Both the position numbers and the translations under genes were made by a program. A DNA stretch of 64,000 bases from contig NZ_NEJH01000001.1 of NCBI RefSeq assembly GCF_002113025.1, positions 186,001-250,000 on the forward strand. Direction: 5' to 3'. This DNA comes from Pseudomonas sp. B28(2017). Its GTDB lineage: Bacteria > Pseudomonadota > Gammaproteobacteria > Pseudomonadales > Pseudomonadaceae. The notes beneath the pieces are model-generated. The model searched no databases. It was not told the origin of the DNA and was given only the letters and a program-made list of their open reading frames with translations. Shown piece after piece: positions 47,493-55,383 of this stretch. The first letter of the stretch is position 1, and each line of letters begins with the position of its first letter.

Positions 47493-47837
47493 ATGCGAAC
47501 CGTATTCTTCGAAACCACATCTTTCACTTCTACCGTTGGCGATTATCTGACGGATGATGAGTATCGTGCGTTGCAGTCGCACATGCAGCTGAACCCACAA
47601 GCGGGTGATGTCATGCCTCGAACAGGCGGTTTTCGAAAGCTGCGTTGGGCAGACGGGCGCCGAGGTAAAGGTAGGCGAGGTGGCTTGCGGGTTATCTATT
47701 ATTGGCTTATGAATGATGGCCAGTTCTGGATGTTTGCAATTTATGACAAAGATGAGCTTGAGAACTTGACCGCCGACCAAGAGAAGGTGCTCAAGAAAGC
47801 CATAGAGACAGAGTTGAAAAAACGAGGTACCCCATGA
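47493..47837 (+). CDS. RelE/HigB-type toxin
   Basis: 114 aa from the ATG at 47493 (in-frame ATG at 47445 gives a longer form). The fold is the RelE/HigB type: FRKLRWADGRRGKGRRGGLRVIYYWL, then QFWMFAIYDKDE, with the basic residues expected of a ribosome-dependent mRNase. Toxin precedes antitoxin, as in HigBA, and the stop overlaps the antitoxin ATG. There is no ribosome site before this ATG, and the predicted transcript start is at about 47493, so the mRNA could be leaderless. Confidence 0.88.
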   Translation: MRTVFFETTSFTSTVGDYLTDDEYRALQSHMQLNPQAGDVMPRTGGFRKLRWADGRRGKGRRGGLRVIYYWLMNDGQFWMFAIYDKDELENLTADQEKVLKKAIETELKKRGTP

Positions 47838-48148
47838 AAAAACGCGACCTGTTTGCAGAGTTGATGCAGGGCGTTGATGAGATGGCGGCTCAACGCGAAG
47901 GCAAGATCACGTTGCGCAACACGACAGTGGAGGACATTCCTGCACCTGAGGTGGGGGCGCAAGAGATCGTTGCGTTACGGGAAAAGCTACACATGTCCCA
48001 GGCCGTTTTCGCCAAGCGAATTCGAACCAGCCCCAGCACCCTGAGAAACTGGGAGCAGGAAAAGTCGAAGCCCAATGCTCAGGCCGCCTTGCTGATCCGG
48101 TTGGTGGAGAAATTCCCGGATATGGTCGATCGACTGGCAGTCGTTTGA
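47834..48148 (+). CDS. HigA/NadS-type antitoxin with HTH
   Basis: 104 aa. The XRE-type HTH is visible in residues 40-85 (EIVALREKLHMSQAVFAKRIRTSPSTLRNWEQEKSKPN). The N-terminal 38 residues, starting MKKRDLFAELMQGVDEM, are the toxin-binding part, as in NadS-type antitoxins. Its ATG overlaps the toxin stop codon. A terminator follows 19 bp later. Confidence 0.88.
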   Translation: MKKRDLFAELMQGVDEMAAQREGKITLRNTTVEDIPAPEVGAQEIVALREKLHMSQAVFAKRIRTSPSTLRNWEQEKSKPNAQAALLIRLVEKFPDMVDRLAVV

Positions 48149-48166
48149 TCAAGTCATCGAACAACT

Positions 48167-48208
48167 GAAAAGCCCCGCCTTCGAGAGAAGAGCGGGGCTT
48201 TTTGTTGG
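48167..48208. terminator. Terminator after the toxin-antitoxin pair (copy 2)
   Basis: Identical over 42 bp to 47373-47414: same stem (48172-48178 and 48192-48198), same loop and same T tract. Ends transcription of the toxin-antitoxin operon. Confidence 0.9.
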
Positions 48209-48319
48209 AGTAATCCTGATGGACCGCGTTGCCGCCAGTTCAAGCCGGCTCCTACAGTTTCCCGGGAATGCATGAAGAACCTTTTTGTTGGGGGAATTCT
48301 GATGGACCGTGTTGCCGCC
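48198..48319. repeat. Two imperfect 39-bp direct repeats
   Basis: Copies at 48198-48236 and 48281-48319 share CTTTTTGTTGG and CTGATGGACCG motifs, with about four differences. The first is the tail of the terminator. The family probably occurs elsewhere in Pseudomonas next to such terminators. The gap 48209-48496 holds nothing else I can identify. Confidence 0.6.
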
Positions 48320-48496
48320 ATCACGACACGGTGTCTCAGGCATTTCGCGAGGATAATTCGCTGCATTGTGTCTGTAGGAATTTTGTCCTTTTTTGGTGGC
48401 GAATCTTCTGAATGAAAAAGCTATTCATCAGTCGGCCATTGCCGTTCATTCGATGTGCAGATATTTTGCCTGCGGCGAAATTCAGGGAGCGAGCCG

Positions 48497-49102
48497 GTGC
48501 AGGATTTTCAACGGTCTTTGGTTTTTTCAATTGTCCTGTCGATATCGTTCGGACCCATTGCGTTGATCATATTGAGGCAGTCCATTTTGTATGGACGATT
48601 AAGCGCGATTCCCGGTGCATTGGGTGCAGCACTGGCAGATACCCTGTATTCGGCTGTCGCGCTAGCGGGTGTAGCGCTCGTTAAGACATTTGTACTGAGG
48701 CATCTGGACCTGTTGACGATCGCCTCGATCGTCTATCTCTTCTATCTGGGTGTAAGGGTTTCTGCATACTCAGATCCAGATATGAACCACTCGCGCCAGT
48801 CAGGCTTTCTCTCGGTGTTTGCCTTAACACTGACCAACCCCCTGACCATCGTCGCAATCACTTCTTTTGTGATAGCTAATCATTCGGACGGGGTGACAGT
48901 TAATGTACCTCTTTCCCTGACCGGTTTTTTTATCGGTAGTTTTGCCTGCCAGATGTTGTATGTCCTGGGAGGAGACGTTGTTGGAAGAGCGTTGCGTGGA
49001 AGGAAGAATATTCGCGCATTGAACTGGCTTAGTGGTCTTTGTCTGATCGTTTTCTCCTTATGGAAACTACAAGAATTCTTGAGGGCAAAAGAATTTATGT
49101 GA
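48497..49102 (+). CDS. LysE-type translocator
   Basis: 201 aa from the GTG at 48497, which follows GGGAG; the reading could start earlier at 48455 with no family support. Six hydrophobic segments with FGPIALIILRQSI near the N-terminus and FALTLTNPLTIVAITSFVI in the middle are the LysE (amino acid/homoserine lactone exporter) pattern. This gene and the toxin-antitoxin pair are lower in GC than the surroundings, so they may be acquired. It could export the product of the nearby biosynthetic genes, but no link is shown. Confidence 0.8.
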   Translation: MQDFQRSLVFSIVLSISFGPIALIILRQSILYGRLSAIPGALGAALADTLYSAVALAGVALVKTFVLRHLDLLTIASIVYLFYLGVRVSAYSDPDMNHSRQSGFLSVFALTLTNPLTIVAITSFVIANHSDGVTVNVPLSLTGFFIGSFACQMLYVLGGDVVGRALRGRKNIRALNWLSGLCLIVFSLWKLQEFLRAKEFM

Positions 49103-49358
49103 TTGGGCTGAGCGATTAGCCTTGGCTGATTCAAATTAATCCCCCTCAAGCATTCAACCACGGTTCCGCGTTTCATTTATGCGCGGTTGTTACAGGGTGC
49201 ATCGAGCACCTTCACCACGTCGTCGATGATTGCCTTGCTCATGTCCTGCATGCGGGTGCTACTGATCAGGCATGAATGCCATGCTGTGCGACGGCACCGA
49301 ATGGCGATGACGAGCGGCAGGGCTAGACAGTTGCACCCACAGGATGGGGAGCGGTCAG
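49103..49358. other. Gap with a possible short gene remnant
   Basis: 256 bp between the LysE gene and the MocR gene. On the minus strand about 49187-49270 reads STRMQDMSKAIIDDVVKVL with a stop, which looks like the C-terminal tail of a decayed protein gene whose reading is broken upstream. I cannot assign the family. Confidence 0.3.
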
Positions 49359-50777
49359 TTACTTACGTTGTGTGTCGAGCAACCGGAAAAACCGCTCGCG
49401 CACCTGCAAGCTATCGCTGTGTGCCACGTTGAAGCGCAGGAACTGACTGGCATTCGGGGCTTTGCTCAGCAACGTGCCCGGCGCCAGTACCATATTGTTT
49501 TCCAGCCCTTGTCGAGCCAGCGTCTCGGCGTGCAAGCCATCCGGCAACCGCGCCCAGATAAACACCCCTTCTCCCGGCAATGAAGACAATGAACACCCGG
49601 CCTCCGCCAGCCAACCCGCCACACGGCTATTGGATTCATACAACCGATCCACCGTGCGCCGCGCATGTTTGGCGTAGCTGCCATCGTTGAGCATGGTGCA
49701 GGTGATCTGTTCCGCCAGTTCCGAGGTCACGCCGCCGCAGGCCATTTTCAGGGCGACCATGCGTGCCGCCAGTTGCGGCGACAGCACGGTGTAACTGACC
49801 CGGCTGTTGGCGGTCAGTGTCTTGGAGAAGCCGGAGACATAACTCACGTTGTCCAGCCCGCTGGCCGCCAGGCGCGGGGTGCGGCGTTGCTGGATGTCGC
49901 AATACAGATCGTCTTCGACAATGTGGAAACCGTAGCGGTGGCTCAACTCCACCAAGCGGTAGACCTGGGCCGGGCTGAACGAGTGGCCGGTGGGGTTATG
50001 CAGTGTGCTGTTGGTCATGTACAGCACGGGTTTGTGGGCGATCAGCAGTTGCTCGAAAGCCTCGAGATCCATGCCGTCGCAATCCCGGGCGATGGTGATG
50101 ACCCTGGCCCCGTGCAGTGCCAGATTGGCATGCATGTTGAAGTAGCAAGGGTCGTCGAGCAGCACGGTGTCGCCGGGTTTGACCAGCAGGCGCATCAGCA
50201 GGTCGATGGCCTGCATGGTGTTGGCGGTGGTGATGATCTGGTCCACCGGCGCCTCGATGCCGAAGGTCGCCAGTTTGACCCGCAAGGCCTGGCGCAACGG
50301 CAAGTAACCGCCGGCCACACCGTACTCGCCCATGCGCAACGACGTCGCTCGCAGGGTGCTGCGCACGGCTTTCTGCAATTCTTCGGCGGGTAGCCAGGAA
50401 GTCGGCAGAAAACCGCAGCCGGGGCGCAGCGCGCCGTTGTCCAGCAGCAATGCGCGCCGTACTACGCTCAGGGTGTCCTGGGGTTGCAGGTCCGGGCCGG
50501 TGCCGCTTTGCAGCGCGGCGCTGGAACGATGCACGTAATGCCCCGAACCCTGGCGTGACACCACCAGCCCCTTGGCCCGCAAGCGGTCCAGTGCATCGAC
50601 CACCGTGGACTTGCCCACGTTCATCAAGTCGGAGAGTTCGCGAATCGGCGGCAGCTTGGCGCCGTGGGGCAGTCCACCGGTACTGATCGCCTGGGTCAGT
50701 TGATCGACGATCTGCTGCACCAGCGGCATGCCGGGCTGGAATTCAATGGCGGCAATGACTGCACGTTGAACCTGCAT
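49359..50777 (-). CDS. MocR-type regulator (GntR HTH plus aminotransferase-like domain)
   Basis: 472 aa. Residues 12-78 are a GntR winged HTH (LVQQIVDQLTQAISTGGLPHGAKLPPIREL). The remainder is a class I aminotransferase fold with the PLP lysine in YVSGFSKTLTANSRVSY. MocR proteins bind PLP or amino compounds and sit next to the genes they control. It diverges from the MFS exporter over 148 bp that carry two palindromes, one touching its own start codon. It probably controls the exporter and the biosynthetic genes that follow. Confidence 0.92.
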   Translation of the reverse strand: MQVQRAVIAAIEFQPGMPLVQQIVDQLTQAISTGGLPHGAKLPPIRELSDLMNVGKSTVVDALDRLRAKGLVVSRQGSGHYVHRSSAALQSGTGPDLQPQDTLSVVRRALLLDNGALRPGCGFLPTSWLPAEELQKAVRSTLRATSLRMGEYGVAGGYLPLRQALRVKLATFGIEAPVDQIITTANTMQAIDLLMRLLVKPGDTVLLDDPCYFNMHANLALHGARVITIARDCDGMDLEAFEQLLIAHKPVLYMTNSTLHNPTGHSFSPAQVYRLVELSHRYGFHIVEDDLYCDIQQRRTPRLAASGLDNVSYVSGFSKTLTANSRVSYTVLSPQLAARMVALKMACGGVTSELAEQITCTMLNDGSYAKHARRTVDRLYESNSRVAGWLAEAGCSLSSLPGEGVFIWARLPDGLHAETLARQGLENNMVLAPGTLLSKAPNASQFLRFNVAHSDSLQVRERFFRLLDTQRK

Positions 50778-50825
50778 TTTACTGGTCTCTGCGGCAGTAA
50801 AGTTCGTTGGATTCTATACGAACTT
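50778..50825. promoter_or_regulatory. Two adjoining operator-like palindromes
   Basis: TTTACTG-N10-CAGTAAA (50778-50801) and AAGTTCGT-N10-ACGAACTT (50800-50825). Both are perfect inverted repeats with the same 10-bp spacing, centred 23 bp apart. They occupy the MocR/MFS shared promoter, the first immediately before the MocR start codon. The arrangement suggests repression or autoregulation by the MocR protein. Confidence 0.7.
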
Positions 50826-50925
50826 GCCCTGATCAGGACACGCCTCTCTCACTACCATGCCCTTACAGACTTTTCTGAGTGTCGGCCTTTGTCGGCGGGC
50901 ATTGACCCGGTTCTTGAGGTGTTGC

Positions 50926-52026
50926 ATGGGTGTCGAAACAACGGTCGCGGTGGCTAAACCGGTCATTAACCTGCGCTTATTCACGATCCGGATCATCACT
51001 GCTGTCTCGCTGTTCGCGGTGCTGGGCAAGGCCAACGTCTGGCTCGACACTGCCACCAACAGCATCCTGGCCCTTGGATATCGCGCCTTGTTGCTGCTGT
51101 TGCCCCTGACTTTACTGGTGCTTGGCCGCCGCTCCCTGAGCGTCACGCTGCTGTGTGCCGGCCTTGGCCTGGTGTTGCTGGCGCTGACCAGCAATCAAGG
51201 CATGGTGATGTTTGCTGCCGCCCTGTTTGCCTACGGCATTGCCATAGCCGGGTACCTGATCAAGAGCGAAGCGGCCCAGACCAGGGAAGGCGCAGCCTAT
51301 AACCGCGTGGCCATGAACATGGGCAGCCTGGTGGCGGGTTTGATCCTGTTGTCGCCGCTTCTCACGCCTACGATGTTTTTCCTCGGTGCGGCGGCGTTCG
51401 TGTTGCTGTGCCTGCCGATCGCCCTCGGCGCGACCTTCACCACCGAACCGGTGGTAGCCCGCCCGGCCAGTCAGGCCGGCAGCAACTGGGGCAACAAACT
51501 GCCCTGGGTGATTGCCGGGATCATCATGGGCATCAAGCTGTTCGGGGTGTTCTCGATCCTGCCACAGGCGATCCTGCTCAAGACCGGCGAGCTGCCGGCC
51601 TGGTACGGCTTGATGCTGATCCTCAACAGCGCGGTGGTGGTGTTCGCCCAGGTGCCCGTGATGAAACTGATCGAACGCACCGGGCGCTTCAAGGTCGTGG
51701 CGGTGATCGGGATCATCGTCGGCGGCTTTGCCGTGCTGTCTTCGCCAGCTGCGTTCCACGTCGAAACCCTCGCCGGGGCGCTGATCTGGGTGGCGCTGCT
51801 GTCGATCGCCGAATGCGCCTTCAGCTACCTCGATTATTTCTCGGTCAAGCAAAACAACATGTTCGTCAAGGAAGTGTCCCTGGGTGTGGGGGCCGGGCTG
51901 ACCGTGTTGATCATGCGAGTGGTGCCGGTGCCGTACAACGCGCTGGTCCTCGCCGCCATCGGCGCCGGCGGGATCCTGGCCTGGTACTGGCTCAACCGTA
52001 AATCCAATGCGTCGCTGCATGACTGA
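50926..52026 (+). CDS. MFS-type exporter of the biosynthetic cluster
   Basis: 366 aa from the ATG at 50926, which has GAGGT upstream; the longer form from 50857 begins with an unlikely Arg/Cys-rich stretch. It has about 11-12 hydrophobic segments and MFS-like loops (GYLIKSEAAQTREGAAYNRVAMNMGSL). It is a probable exporter of the compound made by the following genes, since it lies between the MocR regulator and the ATP-grasp gene and is in the same direction. Confidence 0.82.
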   Translation: MGVETTVAVAKPVINLRLFTIRIITAVSLFAVLGKANVWLDTATNSILALGYRALLLLLPLTLLVLGRRSLSVTLLCAGLGLVLLALTSNQGMVMFAAALFAYGIAIAGYLIKSEAAQTREGAAYNRVAMNMGSLVAGLILLSPLLTPTMFFLGAAAFVLLCLPIALGATFTTEPVVARPASQAGSNWGNKLPWVIAGIIMGIKLFGVFSILPQAILLKTGELPAWYGLMLILNSAVVVFAQVPVMKLIERTGRFKVVAVIGIIVGGFAVLSSPAAFHVETLAGALIWVALLSIAECAFSYLDYFSVKQNNMFVKEVSLGVGAGLTVLIMRVVPVPYNALVLAAIGAGGILAWYWLNRKSNASLHD

Positions 52027-52069
52027 GTCAGCGTCGTTGCGGTTTTCACCTTGCAGGTCGGGGGCATCA

Positions 52070-53350
52070 ATGAATACGACTTCATGCGTAGTAGTGGTGG
52101 GTTACAACGGCAATCGCGTGCACGACATCCAGAAACTGCGCGAGTTGTGCAAGTCGCTCTACAACGCCAGGCTCATCCTGCTGGTCGAGAAGATACAGCC
52201 CCATGACGATCAGGTGGCCGATCACGTCTGCAGCACTTCGCTGGCCGAGAAAGATGTGGCGGCATCCCTTGAACTGGTGGTCGGGTGCCTGAATGCCGAC
52301 AGCTGGAATTTGATCGGCGTTCTGCCGTTCTCCGACCGCGGCGTGCTGCTGGGTGCCGCGCTGGCCAGTCACTTCGGTCTGCCGGGCATTACCACCGGCG
52401 AAGCCCGGGCGGGCCTCGACAAGCAGATCTTTCGCGGGCTCGAAGCGGCGGCCGGTACCTCCCCCGAAGAATACCGGCCGGTGTTTTCCGCGCGAGTCGA
52501 AAGCCTGCCGGAACTGCGCGAACGCGTCGTCGAACTGGGCGGCAAGGCCTTCATCAAACCGGCGTGCGAAGGCGCGAGCCGGGGCTGTCGCGTCATCCAT
52601 CACCCTTCGGAATGCGATGACGCCTGGCTCGCCCTGAAACCTTACCGCGAAGGCGGCATCGTCCTTGAAGAGCTGGTGCAAAACGCCCGCGAATACAGCT
52701 GGGACTGTGTGGCCGGCAGCACCTGGGTGACCGAAAAAACCACCACCGAAGGCGCCTATCGCGCAGAGATCCAGCAAGTCGTACCTGCACCGCTTCCGGC
52801 TGAGGTACAGACACGTTTGATGGCAGCCGGTCGGCATATGTCGTCCTTGGTGTCCCGGGACAATGGCGCCTGGCACAACGAAGTGTTCCTGCGCAGCGAC
52901 AACCTGACCTCCGCCGTGGAAACCAACATGCGCCCCGGCGGCATGCACATCTGGGACCTGGCCAGGCGCGCCTTCGTCAATTTCGATCCGTGGGAACGCT
53001 GGGTGCGCTGGGCGGTGGAAGGCAAGACCGAACAGCACCAGCCAGTGGCTCGCGGCTACTGCGGCATTCGCCTGCTCAGGGCGCCGGCCGGCGGCATCCT
53101 GCGCGCAATGCCTGACATCGAGACCCTGGCCCGCGTACTGCGTATCGACCTGGTGGAAGGGCAGTACGCCAAGCGTATCGGCGACTCGGTCAGCGCGCTG
53201 GTCAAGGACAACTTCTCATTCATCGGCCACATCGTGTTGTTCAACGAACACTACGGGCAACTGAGCAACGACCTGTTGCGTCTGGCCGAGGCGATTGAGT
53301 CACGCACTGAGGTGACTTGCCTGGCACCGGCCACCCGCGCCGTGTGTTGA
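52070..53350 (+). CDS. ATP-grasp ligase
   Basis: 426 aa from the ATG at 52070. The ATP-grasp core lies at residues 115-300: the lysine in KAFIKPACEGASRG (Lys163), the VLEELV hinge (residues 198-203), and the metal site near 271-288 (WHNEVF, then SAVETNMRPGG with Glu284, Asn286 and Arg288). Such enzymes join a carboxylate to an amine via an acyl phosphate, as in carnosine synthase or dapdiamide synthase. It may couple the modified amino acid to a second one. It is 43 bp downstream of the MFS gene. Confidence 0.88.
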   Translation: MNTTSCVVVVGYNGNRVHDIQKLRELCKSLYNARLILLVEKIQPHDDQVADHVCSTSLAEKDVAASLELVVGCLNADSWNLIGVLPFSDRGVLLGAALASHFGLPGITTGEARAGLDKQIFRGLEAAAGTSPEEYRPVFSARVESLPELRERVVELGGKAFIKPACEGASRGCRVIHHPSECDDAWLALKPYREGGIVLEELVQNAREYSWDCVAGSTWVTEKTTTEGAYRAEIQQVVPAPLPAEVQTRLMAAGRHMSSLVSRDNGAWHNEVFLRSDNLTSAVETNMRPGGMHIWDLARRAFVNFDPWERWVRWAVEGKTEQHQPVARGYCGIRLLRAPAGGILRAMPDIETLARVLRIDLVEGQYAKRIGDSVSALVKDNFSFIGHIVLFNEHYGQLSNDLLRLAEAIESRTEVTCLAPATRAVC

Positions 53351-53398
53351 GCCAGCAAGCACCCGTTTTTTGCATTACTGATCAAGAGGGTTCGATCA

Positions 53399-53893
53399 AT
53401 GATCCAGCACATGACCTGCGATGAACGCTTCATCGCCCTGGCCAAAGAGTTTGGTTATGACATCTACGGCGAAAACACCGCAGGCGGGCATTACGCGCCG
53501 TTGATCCGGCATCACGATGAGCTGTACATCAGTGGCCTGGTGCCGCGCATGAACGGCAAAATCCATTACCCCGGCCGTGTCGGACTGGATCTCACCATGG
53601 CCGATGCACAAGCGGCCGCCAGCATCAGTGCGATGCGTGGGCTGGCGTTGATCGTCGATGCCATTGGTTCGCTGGACAAGATCAAGTCATTGATCCGTGT
53701 AACGGTGTATGTGAAGTCCACGGCGGACTTTGTCGATTTGAGTGAAGTGGCCAACGGCGCCTCGGATGTGTTCAGCCATGTGCTGGGCGATGCCGGTAAA
53801 CATACGCGCACCACTGTCGGTGTTTATCAGTTACCCAAGAATGCCGCGATAGAAGTTGACATGATTGCAGCCTTGCGCCCATCGGTTTTATAA
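53399..53893 (+). CDS. RidA-family protein
   Basis: 164 aa, longer than the usual 130 because of about 25 extra N-terminal residues. The RidA fold includes GLVPRMNGKIHYPGRVGLDLTMADAQAAA and a conserved Arg in SLIRVTVYVKS near residue 99. RidA proteins hydrolyse reactive enamines/imines made by PLP enzymes. The cluster also encodes an aminotransferase and a PLP-type aminomutase, so such intermediates are expected here. Confidence 0.88.
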   Translation: MIQHMTCDERFIALAKEFGYDIYGENTAGGHYAPLIRHHDELYISGLVPRMNGKIHYPGRVGLDLTMADAQAAASISAMRGLALIVDAIGSLDKIKSLIRVTVYVKSTADFVDLSEVANGASDVFSHVLGDAGKHTRTTVGVYQLPKNAAIEVDMIAALRPSVL

Positions 53894-53894
53894 A

Positions 53895-53959
53895 TTATTT
53901 CCAGACTTTACAGCGCTGAATCGTTAACTTAAGGTTTGGCGCTAAAGTATTGGAAATAA
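53895..53959. repeat. Long imperfect inverted repeat before the cupin gene
   Basis: TTATTTCCA (53895-53903) and TGGAAATAA (53951-53959) are perfect arms. The inner pairs ACTTTA/TAAAGT and AGCGC/GCGCT extend the stem. There is no U tract, so it does not look like a simple terminator. It fills the gap between the RidA and cupin genes and may be a regulatory stem or an operator. Confidence 0.55.
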
Positions 53960-53976
53960 GAAGAAGGGACGTGCGA

Positions 53977-54462
53977 ATGGATAACTTTCAAGGTGCTTTT
54001 TTTTCATATAAGGACTTTCGTCAAAGCCTGCACCATCGAGCGCCAAGTCCCAAGGTATGGAAAGGCGCCGAACTAGCGGGTATGCGTCAGGCCCTTGAAG
54101 CCAGCGACATTGATATTGTCGCTTTGGCTCACGACAAAAGCATTGAAGGCTGTGAAGTGACGCCAGGCATGGCGATCGCCATGCAATGGCTGAATCCCGG
54201 TGTGACGCTCAACGGTCATGCCCATTCCTGGTGGCATCTGTTCGTTATCCAGTGCGGCAGCGGCGTGTTGACCCTCGGCGATGCCGATGAGGTCGAGGTC
54301 AGCAGCGGCGACGTGCTGCTGGTGCCGGCCTGGACCCGACATGGGTTCGTCAACACCAGCAAATACGAGCCTCTGGCGATGCTGAACATGAGCAACATGC
54401 CACAAATGGCACTGCTCTCGAACTTTGCCGACAGCCATGGCCTGATCACCACCCAGCCGTAA
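53977..54462 (+). CDS. Cupin-domain protein
   Basis: 161 aa from the ATG at 53977, which follows AAGAAGGG; an earlier in-frame TTG at 53950 is less likely. A single cupin barrel: residues 72-110 with LNGHAHSWWHLFVIQCGSGVLTLGD, then VSSGDVLLVPAWTRHGF. The metal ligands H, H and the later H are plausible. No enzyme class can be assigned. A strong terminator follows 20 bp after the stop. Confidence 0.85.
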   Translation: MDNFQGAFFSYKDFRQSLHHRAPSPKVWKGAELAGMRQALEASDIDIVALAHDKSIEGCEVTPGMAIAMQWLNPGVTLNGHAHSWWHLFVIQCGSGVLTLGDADEVEVSSGDVLLVPAWTRHGFVNTSKYEPLAMLNMSNMPQMALLSNFADSHGLITTQP

Positions 54463-54482
54463 TTTCCCAGCGCATCAACCAA

Positions 54483-54512
54483 GGGAGCCAACCATCGTTG
54501 GCTCCCTTTTTT
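54483..54512 (+). terminator. Terminator inside the biosynthetic cluster
   Basis: A perfect 10-bp stem GGGAGCCAAC/GTTGGCTCCC with loop CATC and six T residues, after the cupin gene. It splits the cluster into two transcription units. Confidence 0.9.
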
Positions 54513-54598
54513 GTTTTTCAAACCTGCCTCTGGTGCCGCCTTTTGCAGCGGTATTACCGGGGCCCTGGCTGTGCTTTTGCCAGCGGAAAACAACTTTT

Positions 54599-54636
54599 CT
54601 GTATCGATTGAAACAGGCAAATTCTGTATCTATTCA
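54599..54636. promoter_or_regulatory. Direct repeats upstream of the GST gene
   Basis: CTGTATCGATTGA (54599-54611) and CTGTATCTATTCA (54624-54636) are direct repeats with a 25-bp period, upstream of the second transcription unit. MocR-type regulators such as GabR bind direct repeats, so these are candidate sites for one of the two flanking MocR proteins. Confidence 0.55.
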
Positions 54637-54706
54637 GCCCCCAGTCAACTAACTACGATCACTTCCAATGCACGTTAATCCCTGCAGTCAGTGAATGGAG
54701 TGTTCT

Positions 54707-55351
54707 ATGGAAAACAGGAAGCTAAAACTGTATGTCGGCGCCGACTATGTCAGCGCTTTTGCGATGTCGGCTTTTGTGGCGCTCAAGGAAAAGCAACTTT
54801 CATTTGAATTTGTTGCGGTAGATCTGAAAGCACGCGAAAACTATATGGCGAGTTATCGCGATATTTCGCTGACATGCAAAATCCCAACGCTGGTTCACGA
54901 AAGTTTTGCCTTGTCGGAATCATCGACGATTGCCGAATACCTCGATGAGCTCTTCCCAGGGCACAAAAAACTCTATCCGCACGACATCCAGCAGCGCGCC
55001 CGTGCCCGTCAATTGCAGGCCTGGTTACGCAGTGACTTGCTGGTGGTGCGCAAGGAGCGCCCGTTTGACCTGGTCTACTTCGGTAAAAAAAATGTGCCCC
55101 TGAGCGCCGATGCCCAAGCCGCCGTCGAGCGCCTGTTCTTCGTCGCCGACCGTTTGCTGGAAGAGGGCGCCGAGCATCTGTTCGGTGACTGGAGCATTGC
55201 CGACACCGACCTGGCAATCATGCTCAACCGACTGGTTGCCAACGGCGACCCAGTGCCGGCACGGCTCGCGGCCTATGTGCGTCGTCAGTGGGATCGCGAC
55301 AGCGTCCGGGCGTGGATGGACATAGAGCGCAAAGCGCCGGCCATCGCGTAA
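54707..55351 (+). CDS. Glutathione S-transferase-like protein
   Basis: 214 aa from the ATG at 54707, which has GGAG upstream. Residues 4-80 are a thioredoxin-like GST domain with CKIPTLVHESFALSESSTIAEYL (cis-Pro and the SES glutathione contact). Helical second domain follows. In a biosynthetic cluster a GST could transfer or remove glutathione or protect the cell from a reactive product. First gene of the second transcription unit. Confidence 0.88.
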   Translation: MENRKLKLYVGADYVSAFAMSAFVALKEKQLSFEFVAVDLKARENYMASYRDISLTCKIPTLVHESFALSESSTIAEYLDELFPGHKKLYPHDIQQRARARQLQAWLRSDLLVVRKERPFDLVYFGKKNVPLSADAQAAVERLFFVADRLLEEGAEHLFGDWSIADTDLAIMLNRLVANGDPVPARLAAYVRRQWDRDSVRAWMDIERKAPAIA

Positions 55352-55383
55352 CAACACTCAGGGCAATCACCAGGAGCGCGGCC

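Noticed and set aside
49187..49270. Possible C-terminal remnant STRMQDMSKAIIDDVVKVL on the minus strand
   Set aside because: Only about 30 codons, with the reading broken upstream; no family could be assigned, so it is noted only as part of the gap.
54624..54637. A second LexA-like sequence CTGTATCTATTCAG upstream of the GST gene
   Set aside because: The spacing between CTGT and CAG is wrong and the last element is incomplete; it is better explained as part of the direct repeat pair.
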